Positions 46,090 to 57,149 of a stretch of DNA of 64,000 bases are shown one piece after another. The stretch spans positions 286,219,154 to 286,283,153 of the forward strand of contig CM048747.1 of NCBI GenBank assembly GCA_026315105.1, written 5' to 3'. This DNA is from Locusta migratoria (Eukaryota; Arthropoda; Insecta; Orthoptera; Acrididae). The notes beneath the pieces are model-generated. The model did no database searches, had not been told where the DNA came from, and was given only the letters and a program-made list of their open reading frames with translations. How positions within the stretch are numbered: the first letter of the stretch is position 1; each line of letters starts with the position of its first letter. Both the position numbers and the translations under genes were made by a program.

Positions 46090-46280
46090 GGTCGATATGA
46101 AATTTGGTGGCAGACTGAACCTGTGTTCCAGACTGGGACTCGAAAGCGGGACTTTTGTCTATCGCGGGTTAGCGCTCTACCGAGTGAGCTACCATGGCAC
46201 GCCACACGGGCCGCCCTCACAGCTTTACTTCCGCCAGTACCTCGCCACCTTACCTTCCAGACTTCGCAGCCGGTCGAGCA
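46090..46280 (-). repeat. tRNA-like repeat, relative of the palindrome units
   Basis: GATATGAAATTTGGTGGCAG, GGGACTCGAAAGCGGGAC and ACAGCTTTACTTCCGCCAGT follow the same order as one arm of the 38.7 kb palindrome but are well diverged. It exists here as a single arm. Confidence 0.65.
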
Positions 46281-46282
46281 CT

Positions 46283-47023
46283 TGTGCCACACACATGGTG
46301 TGAAATGGGTGAGGAAGGAGCCGGTGGGGTCCCCTTGAGAAGGGCAGTGGCCGCAGCCGCAGCCGCAGCGCGTGGCTGCTGGCGGGAGACGGCGTGGGCC
46401 CCGGAATGTGGGAGTGCGGCTGTTTACCGAAACCGCGAGAGGATGGCCCGGCATTGGGCGCCGCGAGCCGAATACGAATGGCCGGCCGGGCCGCAAGGTC
46501 ATCGCCTCGCCCGCCTCGCCTCCAGCGCCGCCGCCAGAGCTGCCCGTTAGCCGCGCCGAGCCGACCAGAGCCGTCACACGCCGCTGACCATCGGCGCGGG
46601 CGCAGCCACCGCCGCTGCCAGACACCCTAACTGCAACTCTCGGCTGCAAGCTTCCAAATCAGCTGACGTTTACAGATGCGCACGATCAGCACTTCAGCGC
46701 AGCCGCATATCATGGACTTCATAGCGCCATCTGCAAGCACTCTGTAAAGAAGCAACAGGCGGCCGTGTTTATTCGTGCGATTCTTTTCAGTATAATGTCA
46801 TTCTTCAGCTTCTCCTGGCGTAATTCTAGATGAAAAAGTTCACGCGTATCCGGCCGGATCCCTGTGTCAAACCGGCATGTACTGACATCGACACATTTTC
46901 TTCTCGACGGTGCTTAGTACGAGCAGACAGAAGTAATGGCAATGGGTAGCCCACTACTTGCAGTTGTCGATAACATGTATAAGGAGCATTTCGAGGAGAA
47001 ACCTCTAGATTCAGCTGAATGAA
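46283..47023. other. GC/CpG-rich block then unassigned DNA
   Basis: 46330-46640 is strongly GC-rich with GCCGCAGCCGCAGCCGCAGC-type repeats. Overlapping open frames on both strands, including a long minus frame that also runs through two repeats, are composition artefacts. It may be a CpG island of an unseen host gene, but no exon is recognisable. Confidence 0.3.
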
Positions 47024-48097
47024 GTGATAAGTGCCATTGACAAGGGATCACAAATCGATTCCATATTTCTGGATTTTCGGAAGGCTTTTGACACTGTACA
47101 TCACAAATGACTTCTAATGAAATTGCTTGCTTATCTAATATCGCCCCAATTGTGCTATTGGATTCACGATTTCCTACCAGAAAGGACACAATTCGTAGTA
47201 ATTGACGGTAAGTCATCGAGTAAAACAGAAGTGATATCTGGCGTTCCCCAGGGAAGTGTTAGAGGTCCCCTGCTCTGCCTTGTGTTTATAAACGATTTAG
47301 CAGGCATTCTGAATAGCTCCCTTAGACTATTCGCGGATGATGCTGTCGTTTATCGGTTAGTTAATTCAGCAGAGGATCAAAAGCAACTGCAAAGCGATTT
47401 AGACACAGGTTCTACATGGTGCGAAAATTGGCAATTAACACTATATAAAAAAACTGTGAAGTAATACACATGACCACTAAAATAAATCCGCTGAGCTTCA
47501 ATTACACGATAAATCAGTCAAAACTTAAGGTCATAAATTCTACCAAATACCTAGGAGTTACTATTGCGAACAACTTCGATTGGAGAGAACACACAGAAAA
47601 TATTGTGGGGAAGGCAAACCAAAGGTTATGTTTCATTGGAAAAACGCATCGAAGATGCAGTAGTTCCACCAAAGAGACTGCCTACATCACACTTGTGCGT
47701 CCTCTCCTGGAGTACTGTTGTCCCTTGTGGGACCCTCACCAGGTGGGACTGACGGAAGACATTGAGAAGGTTCAGAGAAGGGTAGCACGTTTTGTTTTAT
47801 CAAGTTACGGGGGGGGAAAGCGTCACGGAAATGTTGCACGAATTGGGGTGGAAATCATTAAAAGAAATACGTTATTCATTGCGGCGTGATTTGTTTGCGA
47901 AGTTTCAATCACTGACTTTTACTTCTGAATGTGAAAATATTTTGCTAGAAATCAGATCGAAAACGGAACGATTTAGATGTTCTGTCTTCCCGCGCGCTAT
48001 TAGAGAATGGAACGGTAGAGAAAAGTTATGAAAGTGGTTAATGAACCCTCTGCCAGGCACTTAAATGTGATTTGCAGAGTATCTACGTAGATGTAGA
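47024..48097 (+). mobile_element. Jockey/CR1-type LINE, subfamily A, 5'-truncated
   Basis: Motif A (SIFLDFRKAFDTVHH), IGGFL-equivalent WIHDFLPERTQFVVIDGKSS, SGVPQGSVRGPLL (motif B), LRLFADDAVVYRLV (motif C intact) and the thumb STKYLGVTIANNFDWREH. The C-terminal domain is shifted in frame at about 47810 and shortened near 47950. It ends in GTGATTTGCAGAGTATCTAC and GTAGATGTAGAATGG. The reading frame is shifted at about 47460. Confidence 0.88.
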
Positions 48098-48917
48098 ATG
48101 GAACCGACTTAGTTTTTTCAGATATGTCGACGATACATTCGTCGTACGGCCTCGTGGAAGGGAAAAATTAATTCCTGGAACATCTCAATTGCAGACACCA
48201 GAATATAAAGTTCACTATGGAAGTGGAAATGGAAGGAATGATGCATTTTTTGATGTGATGTTTATAAGAAGACCTGATGGGTCGCTGTGCCACAGTGTGT
48301 TTCGCAAGAAGACACACACCGTCTTATACTTGCATGTGGAAAGCTGCCACCATCCGGCGCAGAGAAACAGCTTGCTGAAACGGCGTTCTGAAAACACTGG
48401 TACACGGGGCTCGTACCGTCTCGGACAATGACAATGAAGAACTTGAGCATTTAAAGACTTTTTTCCGGGAGAACGGACACAGAGTAGCAAATTCCGAGAG
48501 CCCTACGTCATGAGCCCACAGGACCTCCGGTGCAAACAGATGAGGAACCCCAGTTGATATTACCTCAGCATTTCTTCCGTATTGTGGCGCAATATCTAGC
48601 AAGATAATTCTTCGAAAATGCCTAGACGGTTTTCCGCCCACCAGCCAAAACAGGCTTTGCTTGGCGGCATTAAGGATGATCTGGGTCTACGTAAATCCGG
48701 AGTTTATAAGTTCCCCTGCCAATCTGGTGAAACCTACATCGGTCAGACATTGCGAACTGTCGAAGATCGCCGTCGTGAACATCAGAGACAAGCGAGATTA
48801 CAGCAGCCCAACATATCGGCAGTCGCAGAACCTACCTTTCTTAATTACATGACACTAACTACAAGAATACCAGAGGTCTGGCCCAGACGTCCAGTTTTTG
48901 GGACTGTATAATTAAAG

Positions 48918-51900
48918 CCACCCCCATGAACTACAGACATTGCCGAGGTGGGGTGGCTTGCGTGCCTCAACGATGCAGATAGCCGTACCACAGCGGATGG
49001 GTATCTGTGGAGAGGTCAGACAAATGTGTGGTTCCTGCAGAGGGGCAGCAGCCTTTTCAGTAGTTACAGGGGCAACAGTCTGGATGATTGACTGAGCTGG
49101 CCTTGTAACATCAGCTAATGTGGCTTTGTCATACGGTTACTGCGAACGGCTGAAATCAAGGGGAAACTACAGCCGTTACTTTTCCCGAGGACATGCAGCT
49201 CTTCTGTATGAAAATATGGTGATGGCATCCTCTCGGGTAAAATATTCCGGAGGTAAAATAGGCCCCATTCGGATCTCCGGGCGGGGACTACTCAGGAGGA
49301 TGTTCTCATCAGGAAAGACAATACTGGCATTCTACGGATCGGAGCGTGGAATGTTAGATCCCTTAATCGGGTAGGAAAATCAGAAAATTTAAAAAGGGAA
49401 ATGGATAGGTTGAAGTTAGATATAGTGGGGATTAGTGAAGTTCGGTGGCAGGACGAACAAGATTTCTGGTCAGGTGAGAACAGGATTATAAGTACGAAAT
49501 CAGTTGGGGGTATCACAGGAGTAGGACTGATAATGAATAAGAAAATGGGAATGCGGGTAAACTACTATGAGCAGCACAGTGATCGCATTATCATTGTCAA
49601 GATAGATACGAAGCCAACACCGACAACAGTAGTTTATATGCCAACTAGCTCTGCCGATGATGAGAAGATCGAAGAAATATATGAGGGAGAGGAAAACTTA
49701 ATTGTGATGGGAGACTGGAATTCGGTAGTATGAAAAGGAAGAGAAGGAAAAATATTAGGTGAATATGGACTGGGCAGGAGGAACGAAGGAGGAAGTCGCC
49801 TGGTAGAATTTTGCACGGAACATGATTTAATCATAACAAACACGTGGTTTAAGAATCACAAAAGAAGGTTGTATACATGGAAGAGACCAGGAGACACCGG
49901 AAGGTATCAGATAGATTTTATAATGCTAAAACATAGATTCCGGAAACAGGTTATAAACTGCAAGACATACCCAGGGGCAGATATAGACTCTGACCATAAC
50001 CTGTTAGTCATAAACTGTAGGCTGACACTGAAAAAACTGCAGAAAGGTAGGAAAATAAGGAAATGGGACCTAGATAAATTGAAGGAACGTGAAGTTCTGG
50101 TGAATTTCAGAGGGAGATTTAGGCAAAAATTGACAGAAACAGTGGGAAATAAAACAGTAGAAGAGGAATGGATAGCATTGAGAGATGAAATAGTGAAGGC
50201 AGCAGAGGACAAAATAGGTAGGAAGGCAAGACCTACAAAAAATCCTTGGATATCACAGGAGATACTAAATTTAATCGATGAAAGGAGAAAATATAAAAAT
50301 GCAGTAAATGAAACAGGCAAAATGCAGTACAGACGACTAAGAAATGAGATTGATAGGAAGTGCAAAATGGCTAAGCAGGAGTGGCTAGAAGCCAAATGCA
50401 AATCTGTAGAAGAATGTATAAGAAGGGGAAAAGTAGATACCGCCTACAGGAAAATCAAAGAGACATTTGGGGACAAGAAAAGCAATTCTACGAATATCAA
50501 GAACTCAGATGGGTGACCAATTCTCAGCAAAGAAGGGAAAGCTGAAAGGTGGAAAGAGTACATAGAGCAGCTCTACAAAGGAAATGAACTTAGAGACGAT
50601 TTTGTAGGAAGGGAAGAGGAGGTAGATCAAGATGAAATAGGAGATATTATACTGAGAGATGAATTTGACAGAGCCTTGAAAGACCTAGGTCGGACCAAGG
50701 CCCCAGGAGTAGATGACATACCCTCAGAGCTACTAAAGTCTTTGGGAGAGCCAGCCATGACAAGACTATTTGAACAGGTGTGTAGGATGTATGAGACAGG
50801 CGAAATACCCTCAGACTTTAAGAAAAATGTAATAATCCACATTCCAAAGAAATCAGGCGCAGACAGGTGTAAAAATTACAGAACCATCAGTTTGATAAGT
50901 CATGGTTGCAAAATTTTAATACGAATTATCTATAGGAGAATGGAAAAACTGGTAGAAGCTGACCTCGCGGAAGATCCGTTTGGATTCAGGAGGAACGTAG
51001 GAACCCGGGAGGCAATACCTTACGTCTTATCTTAGAAGATAGATTACGGAAAGGCAAACCTACATTTTTAGCTTTTGTAGATTTGGAGAAAGCGTTTGAC
51101 AATGTTGACTGGACTATTTCAAATTCTGAAGTCAGCAGGGGTAAAATACAGGGAAAGGAGAGTTATTTACAACTTGTACAAAAGCCAGACCGCAGTTATT
51201 AGACGCGAAGGGCATGAAAGGGAAGCATCAGTTGGGAAGGGAGTAAGACAGGGTTGTAGCCTTTCTCCGTTGTTATTCAATTTGTACATCGAGCAGGCGG
51301 TGAAGGAAAGCAAGGAAAAATTTGGAATAGGGATTAAAGTTCAGGGTGAAGAAATAAAAACATTGCGTTTTGCTCATGACATTGTAATTCTGTCAGAGAC
51401 AGCAAAGGACCTGGAAGAGCAGTTGAATGGAATTGACAGTGTGTTGAAGAAAGTGTATAAAATGAACATTAACAAAAGCAAAACAAAAATAATGGAATGC
51501 GGTCTTAGAAAATCAGGCGATGCTGAAGGAATTAGATTAGGTAACGAAACAATGAAGGTAGTAGATGAGTTTTGTTACTTGGGTTGTAAAATAACATGCG
51601 ATGGTCGCAGTACAGAGGATATAAAATGCAGAATGGCAATGGGAAGAAAAGCATTTTTGAAAAAGAGAAATTTGCTAACATCGAATATTAATTTAAGGGT
51701 AAGGAAGTCTTTTCTGAAGGCATTTGTGTGGAGTGTTGCCTTGTACGGGAGTGAAACATGGACGATAGGCAGTGCGGACAGGAAGAGAATAGAGGCTTTT
51801 GAAATGTGGTGCTACAGAAGAATGCTGAAGATTAGGTGGGTAGATCACATAACTAATGAAGAGGTACTGAACAGAATTGGTGAGAAAAGGAATTTTTGGC

Positions 51901-52149
51901 ATACCCTGTCTAAAAGAAGGGATCGCTTGGTAGGACACATTCTTAGACATCGAGGAATCGTAAATTTAGCATTGGAGGGAAGTGTGGGGGGTAAAAATCG
52001 CAGAGGGAGGCCAAGAGATGCGTATAGTAAGCAGATTCAAGTGGATGTGGGTTGCCGTTCTTATGAGGAGATGAAAAGGCTTGCTCAGGATAGAGTAGGG
52101 TGAAGAGCTGCATCAAACCAGTCTCCGGACTGAAGACCATAACAACAAC
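48918..52149 (+). mobile_element. RTE-like LINE, near full length, 3232 bp
   Basis: Flanked by 10-bp duplications ATAATTAAAG at 48908-48917 and 52150-52159, inside the Penelope-like copy. It starts CCACCCCCATGAAC, with an inverted pair AGCCACCCC/GGGGTGGCT at 48916-48958, and ends CTCCGGACTGAAGACCATAA plus CAACAACA. The length and short-repeat tail fit the RTE clade. The clade call is by resemblance to BovB-type RT and is not certain. Confidence 0.85.
49336..52119 (+). pseudogene. RTE-like APE endonuclease and reverse transcriptase ORF, inactivated
   Basis: Order: endonuclease start (RIGAWNVRSLN, shifted frame at about 49338), LDIVGISEVRW, NLIVMGDWNSVV, YQIDFIML and DSDHNLL (APE-type catalytic His). 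Then linker, TKAPGVDDIPSEL, IPKKSGADRCKNYRTISLIS, FGFRRNVG, LAFVDLEKAFDNVDW (motif A), VRQGCSLSPLLFNLYIEQ (motif B) and motif C at about 51369. Motif C reads LRFAHDIVI instead of FADD, so a catalytic aspartate is replaced by histidine (codon 51374-51376). The C-terminal zone has WSVALYGSETW, RRMLKIRWVDHITNEEVLNR and RRGRPR. Stops occur at about 49733, 50516 and 52101, and frameshifts near 49370, 51030 and 51110. Confidence 0.88.
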
Positions 52150-52286
52150 ATAATTAAAGAGTCCATCGAGACCCGAGTGAGGGAAAGGCAGATTAATCGT
52201 GACAGCGGCTACATACTTATTGAAGTTTGGTAAACTGCACTCAACATAATTAACAAGATAAATAAATTTTGGCATACCGAACTGAC

Positions 52287-52493
52287 TCAACGCCACCTAG
52301 AAGACAAGGCCCCACAACTGGCCGTGCCTGTGTCACACTTAGAGGCCGCGGTCGCCATCTGAACGGCCGGCCACTACGCGGCGTTGGGCGTGACCCAGCG
52401 GCCAGCCACTAGCCAGTGAGCTGGCGACCGCGGCCTGAAAACAGTGACATAGGCACGGCCAGTTGTGGGGCCTTGTCTTCTAGGTGGCGTTGA
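52287..52493. repeat. 207-bp foldback element
   Basis: Left arm from TCAACGCCACCTAGAAGACA and the exact complement on the right, about 49 bp with two mismatches, plus an inner 14-bp pair GGCCGCGGTCGCCA. It is flanked by CTGAC at 52282-52286 and 52494-52498, a possible 5-bp target duplication. It lies in the 3' region of the Penelope-like element. Confidence 0.85.
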
Positions 52494-52760
52494 CTGACTT
52501 CGGCAGGGGGCGGGGATACAGCGCAGACGCCACTGGGCGCGGATGGCGAATGAAACGACGGAGGGACGAAGAAAATAAAAGCGTCGCCCCCACTCCAAGG
52601 CAGTCAGTTCATCAGCGCACCTGATGATGGCAACAGGTTTGGTTGCCGAAATATTGTCCCAGTTTGACACAGGAATCCGACCGTACACCCGTGAACCTTT
52701 GTCAGTCTCAGTGTAACTCGTAGAAGACGTACGAACGTTGTCAAAAGTGTCTTGTAGCGT

Positions 52761-54769
52761 TTGGCGTCTATTTTGAAGGGCAATAAAGAACTTTTTTCTA
52801 TATTTTGTTTGGTTCGTTTCCTGGTAGAATTCAACGAACTGTTTAGACACACCAAGTATGTTCCGCGTTGGCAGTAGCTGCAGGGATTGTCGCTAGCTTG
52901 GATCAAATTGTACGTCCCGGTGTGCGTGTGTAAACGCGGACGTGGAGAATAACTTCGTCGAAAGCCCGATGCTCACGTCCCAAATGCTTTACAAAGGGAG
53001 GCGGAGACGGCGCTTACCATTTCGCGTATTTACAGCAGAATGAACCGTCTGCAAGGCGTCCATTGCTGCGTTTTTCAGTTGCCTTAACAGCCAAAGTTGC
53101 AAAAATTGACAACTAGTTCTGAGTTGGCCACAGCTATCCTACTGAGACACGGAGGTCATACATTTCTCGGCATCACTACAGCACAAGAAGAAAATCTTTC
53201 AGATTATAGAACCTATTTAAGCAACAAATCCTAAACTCAAATGTAGAAGAGCGATTTGGGCTACATGGATTTTCTTGTTCAGGAAACTGCGGGCTCGTTC
53301 CATTTGAGGGGAGTGGTATTGAGAATGTAGAAAGTGATCAAACGAAATATTTTGCTAGGCAAGGTAAAGATTATTTTGAAAACCTATGTTTCTTGTTTGA
53401 TGACAAAACCTGTAAAGCATGATGAACCCACATGCACCTTAGGACATAGCATAAAGTGCATGAAGTATGCAGTAAACTGAATACTATTCTTAATGAGAAC
53501 TATGTTTTTCTCCAACAGTTTTCAGTAACGAACACATTCCAACTGCTTTTCCAGCTGTAAATAAATGGGTCTCATTAGATGTGACATTGCACATGTTTTC
53601 ACGGATGTTTTCTGTTGTTATATTATTAACGTTCGTTAGTCACTGACGACTGTTTCTGCACTCTGGAAAACACCAATGTGAAACATCTTGTAGCCTTGAG
53701 GATTGATATGTAAAACCTGAAATGTTTCAACTCGATTGTGCTTGTTGCACTGTGGATGACTATTCCATAGTCGAAATCGATTCGCAATAACAAATAAACA
53801 TTAATTTAGGACCAATGCTAAAATTTCTTTTGATAGATATTAAATACATATTTATAGATTTATTTCAGCTGACTTTTCAAAACAGCTGCATTTCAAAGTA
53901 TTTATCACTAAGCCTAGATCTCTTCGATGAAAGGATCTCTTTGCACACAGTAAAGAGACGCTCCACAGGAGCTTCTAATAGTGTCCCTACATTTAATAAC
54001 AAAAATGATCGTTTTAATTATCTTTCACATCATTTGAACTGTTGGTAAGGTATGAAGGTGCCTCATTAAAAACCATTTAATTCAAAATAATTCCTTAAGT
54101 ACAAAAACGGAAACACTCTGACCTCAGTTTCACTATTTGCTACTTCCCTGCCATGCTGCACGCGCACAGTCCATCAAATACAGAAAGAAAGAGAAAAAAG
54201 AACGAACTATTCTCTTCTTCGTTCAAAGGGCGCAAGAATGATTCTTTAACCAAAGATACTACTATACGCGAAGCAAATAACAAATGAAGATTGCGCTAAA
54301 TAATAGTGAAGTGAAATATCTTTCACCGCCTGCGGAATATGTACGTACAAAACAGGATGACTTGTATTCTAGTGTAGTAACGATTACTGTTTTACTGGAA
54401 TAGGTAAATTATTACAAATTACATATTCTGCACTCAGCCATAGGGAGCTGTTACATCGGGTAGCGTCGCGAAGGTGCTGAAGTGGGGCAGCAAATTTGTT
54501 TTGTCTCCTTTTGGAAGCGGGATGACGAAAGTAGTGGTGCCTTGGGGTCACAGCGGATCTCGGCTGACGGCGGATAGCGCGTCTGCGAATGCTTAAATTT
54601 CACTATGGCGCTTTGGCAAAACGTAGTGCGACTTCTAGGGGACGCGATTCACGCATCGTTACCTCCCCCTTAAACATTCAAGGCTCTGTCCTCAGCAGGC
54701 AAAATGATGCTCACCGTCTTTCTCGACGTCCGATACTCATCGAATTCCTCGTGCACAGAGAACCATTAA
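52761..54769. other. unassigned DNA, ~2 kb
   Basis: No domain, SINE or inverted-repeat element is recognisable. The frame 53815-54048 has no known motif. Confidence 0.4.
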
Positions 54770-54916
54770 CAGTGACGTGTTCTGTGAGACACTCCGTTGC
54801 CTACGAAAGTCCATCAAGAGCGAAAGGCCTGGCCTGGCCTGCTCACGGAGGGAGTATTCTGCTCCATGATAAAGCTCGTCCACACATCTCCAGCGTCACA
54901 CAAAGTGTATTGGCCA

Positions 54917-54974
<58 letters not shown>

Positions 54975-55170
54975 TTTCAACCTCGATGACGAACTGAAGG
55001 ACTCAGTAGAGCACACAGCCAGAGAAATTCTGGGAACCGGGAATCCTTCGGCTCGTTAAGCAGTGGGATAGTTGTGCTCAGGCCTTAGGTGATTACTTTT
55101 GAATGAAGACTTCAATTATACCCACAGTGTCGTTTCGTACCTCTTCATTTGAACACCCCCTCGTATATAT
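54770..55170 (+). pseudogene. mariner-type transposase fragment with an A50 tract
   Basis: Plus-strand residues VFCETLRCLRKSIKSERPGL, then (shifted) SILLHDKARPHISSVTQSVLA with the second catalytic aspartate (HDNARPH in the family), match SETMAR/mariner transposases. After 50 consecutive A residues (54922-54971) come LFNLDDELKDSVEHTA and KQWDSCAQ-like residues from the C-terminus. The block holding the third catalytic residue (SPDLAPSDYH) is missing, replaced by the A tract. The end GAACACCCCCTCGTATA at about 55153 may be the inverted repeat. Confidence 0.72.
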
Positions 55171-55369
55171 GTCGACGCCTTGAGCAGTCAAGATATCTTT
55201 ATTATTAGTCGGTGTGGAGAGCGATCCTAAAATAATTTTTAAATGTGATGACTTCAAGATCTTGGCCTTATCTTCTTACTGAAGTCATCGCATTTAAAAA
55301 ACAGTCTTTCACATTTGTATTTCATTACATTTACCCACGTTTAAGGTTACTAGCAGTGGGTCTAAGAGC
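55171..55369. other. unassigned DNA
   Basis: Nothing recognisable. Confidence 0.3.
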
Positions 55370-55599
55370 GCACACAGGTAGCCCATCATCAACTCACGCC
55401 ACACATTGATGTGCATGGGCCGACTACTGACGTCAAAGGATTACTTGGAAGATGGAATGGCGAATCGTGGTCTTCAACGATGAACGCAGATTCTACCTAC
55501 ATGCAAGTTGTGATCGTTTGCGTGGACGACGTAAACCTAGCAAGTCCTGTATCGTAGAGTGCATTCGTCCAAGGCACAGTGGTCTGGAGTGTGGTTAAC
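55370..55599 (+). pseudogene. Tc1-like fragment, third family
   Basis: WKMEWRIVVFNDERRFYLHA contains the first catalytic block (DES read as DER). It continues DRLRGRRKPSKSCIVECIRP and RHSGLEC. It matches the fragment at 30.8 kb. The main-family Tc1 copy that follows inserted next to its TA. Confidence 0.7.
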
Positions 55600-55757
55600 T
55601 ACACTCCTGGCCATTAAAATTGCTACACCACGAAGATGACGTGCTACAGACGGTAAATTTAACCGACAGGAAGAAGATGCTATGATATGCAAATGATTAG
55701 CTTTTCTGAGCATTCACACAAGGTTAGCGCCGATGGCGACACCTACAATGTGCTGAG

Positions 55758-56972
55758 ATGAGGAAAGTTTCCAACAGATTTCTCATACACAAACAGCAGT
55801 TCACCGGCTTTTGCCTGGTGAATGGTGTAAGGAGGAGAAATGCGTACCATCACGTTTCCGACTTCGATAAAGATCGGATTGTAGTCGATCGCGATTGCGG
55901 TTTATCGTATCGCGTCATTGCTGCTCGCGTTGGTAGCGATCCAATGACTGTTAGCAGAATATGGAATCGGTGGGTTCAGAAGGTCAATACGGAACGCCGT
56001 GCTGCATCCCAATGGCCTCGTGACACTAGCAGTCGAGCATGGCTATAACGGATCGTGCAGCCACGGCTCGATCCCTGAGTCAACAGATGGGGACGTTTGC
56101 AAGACAACAACAATCTGTACAAATAGTTCGACTACGTTTGCAGCAGCATGGAGTATCAGCTGGGAGACCATGGCTGCGGTTACCCTTGACGCTGCATCAC
56201 AGACAGGAGAGTCTGCGATGGTGTGCGCAACGACGAACCTGGGTGCAAGAATGACAAAATGTCATTTCTTCGGATGAATCCAGGTTCTGTTTACAGCATC
56301 ATGAAGGTCGCATCCGTGTTTGGCGACATCGCGGTGAACGCACATTGGAAGCGTGTATTCCTCATCGCCATACTGGTGTATCACCCGGCGCGATGGTATG
56401 GGGTGCCATAGGTAACACGTCTCGGTCACCTCTTGTTTGCATCGACGGCACTCTGAGCAGTGGTTGTTACACATCAGATGGAAGCGTGTATTCCTCATCG
56501 CCGTACTGGTGTATCACCCGGCGCGATGGTATGGGGTACCATAGGTAACACGTCTCGGTCACCTCTTTTTTGCATCGACGGCACTCTGAGCAGTGGTTGT
56601 TACACATCAGATGTGGTACGACCTGTGGTTCTATCCTTCATTCGATTCCTGCGAAACCCTACATTTCAGCAGGATATTGCACGACCGCATGTTGCAGGTC
56701 CTGCACAGGTCTTTCTGGATAAGGAAAATGTTCAACTGCTGCCCTGGCCAGCACGTTCTCCAGATCTCTCACCAATTGAAAACGTCTGGTCAATGGTGGC
56801 CGAACAACTGGCTCGTCACAATGCGCCAGTCACTACTCTTGATGAACTGTGGTATCGTGTTGAAGCTGCATGGGCATCTGTACCTGTACACGCCATCCAA
56901 GCTCTGTTTGACTCAATGCCCAGGCGTATCAAGGCCTTTATTACGGCTAGAGGTGGTTGTTCTGGGTACTGA
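55758..56972 (+). pseudogene. Tc1-family DDE transposase, longest readable copy
   Basis: N-terminal RRRNAYHHVSDFDKDRIV, SYRVIAARVGSDPMTVSRIW (helix-turn-helix), ISSDESRFC (first catalytic Asp, frame near 56268), HRHTGVSPGAMVWGAIG, RNPTFQQDIARPHVAG (second Asp), SPDLSPIENVWSM (terminal Glu), and LWYRVEAAWASVPVHAIQAL with MPRRIKAFITARGGCSGY end. There are 34 residues between the second Asp and the Glu, giving DD34E. The 3' frame 56460-56972 is continuous. The usual start Met-Pro is replaced (GTGAATGGTGTAAGG), and frameshifts occur near 56040, 56260 and at the 133-bp duplication. Confidence 0.88.
56348..56613 (+). repeat. 133-bp tandem duplication inside a transposase
   Basis: Unit 1 56348-56480 and unit 2 56481-56613 start GAAGCGTGTATTCCTCATCG and end GTTGTTACACATCAGATG. 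They differ at only about four positions. 133 is not a multiple of three, so the frame is broken. Confidence 0.94.
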
Positions 56973-57149
56973 TTTCTCAGGACCTATTCACCCAAATTGC
57001 GTGAAAATGTAATCACATGTCAGTTCTAGTACAATATATTTGTCCAATGAATACCCGTTTATCATCTTCATTTTCTTTTTGGTGTAACAATTTTAATGGG
57101 CAGTACTGTATTTTTGGAAGGGACAATTGGAATGTTGTGCTGAATAGCG

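Larger units (their letters stand above)
48100..52760 (+). mobile_element. Penelope-like element split by an RTE-like LINE and a foldback
   Basis: The left part 48100-48907 encodes FRYVDDTFVVRPRG (RT motif C YVDD), NDAFFDVMFIRRPDGSLCHS, LYLHVESCHHPAQR, and after frameshifts SGVYKFPCQSGETYIGQTLR and RRREHQRQARL (GIY-YIG domain with Y and G retained in ETYIGQT). Coding sequence resumes at 52150 as IIKESIETRVRERQ and INRDSGY, the C-terminal helix motif. The 3' region carries CTGATGA-hairpin-GAAA at 52621-52651. The palm N-terminal part is missing. Confidence 0.82.
55602..57108 (+). mobile_element. Tc1-like transposon (main family) copy 5, with internal tandem duplication
   Basis: Inverted ends CACTCCTGGCCATTAAAATT and AATTTTAATGGGCAGTACTG next to TA, 1507 bp. 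This is longer than the other SINE-free copies, mainly because of a 133-bp tandem duplication at 56348-56613. Confidence 0.93.

Noticed and set aside
45906..46649. 247-codon minus-strand open frame as a host gene
   Set aside because: It runs through a GC-rich block, a tRNA-like repeat, Penelope-like sequence and a type 2 SINE. Its residues come from unrelated repeats and low complexity.
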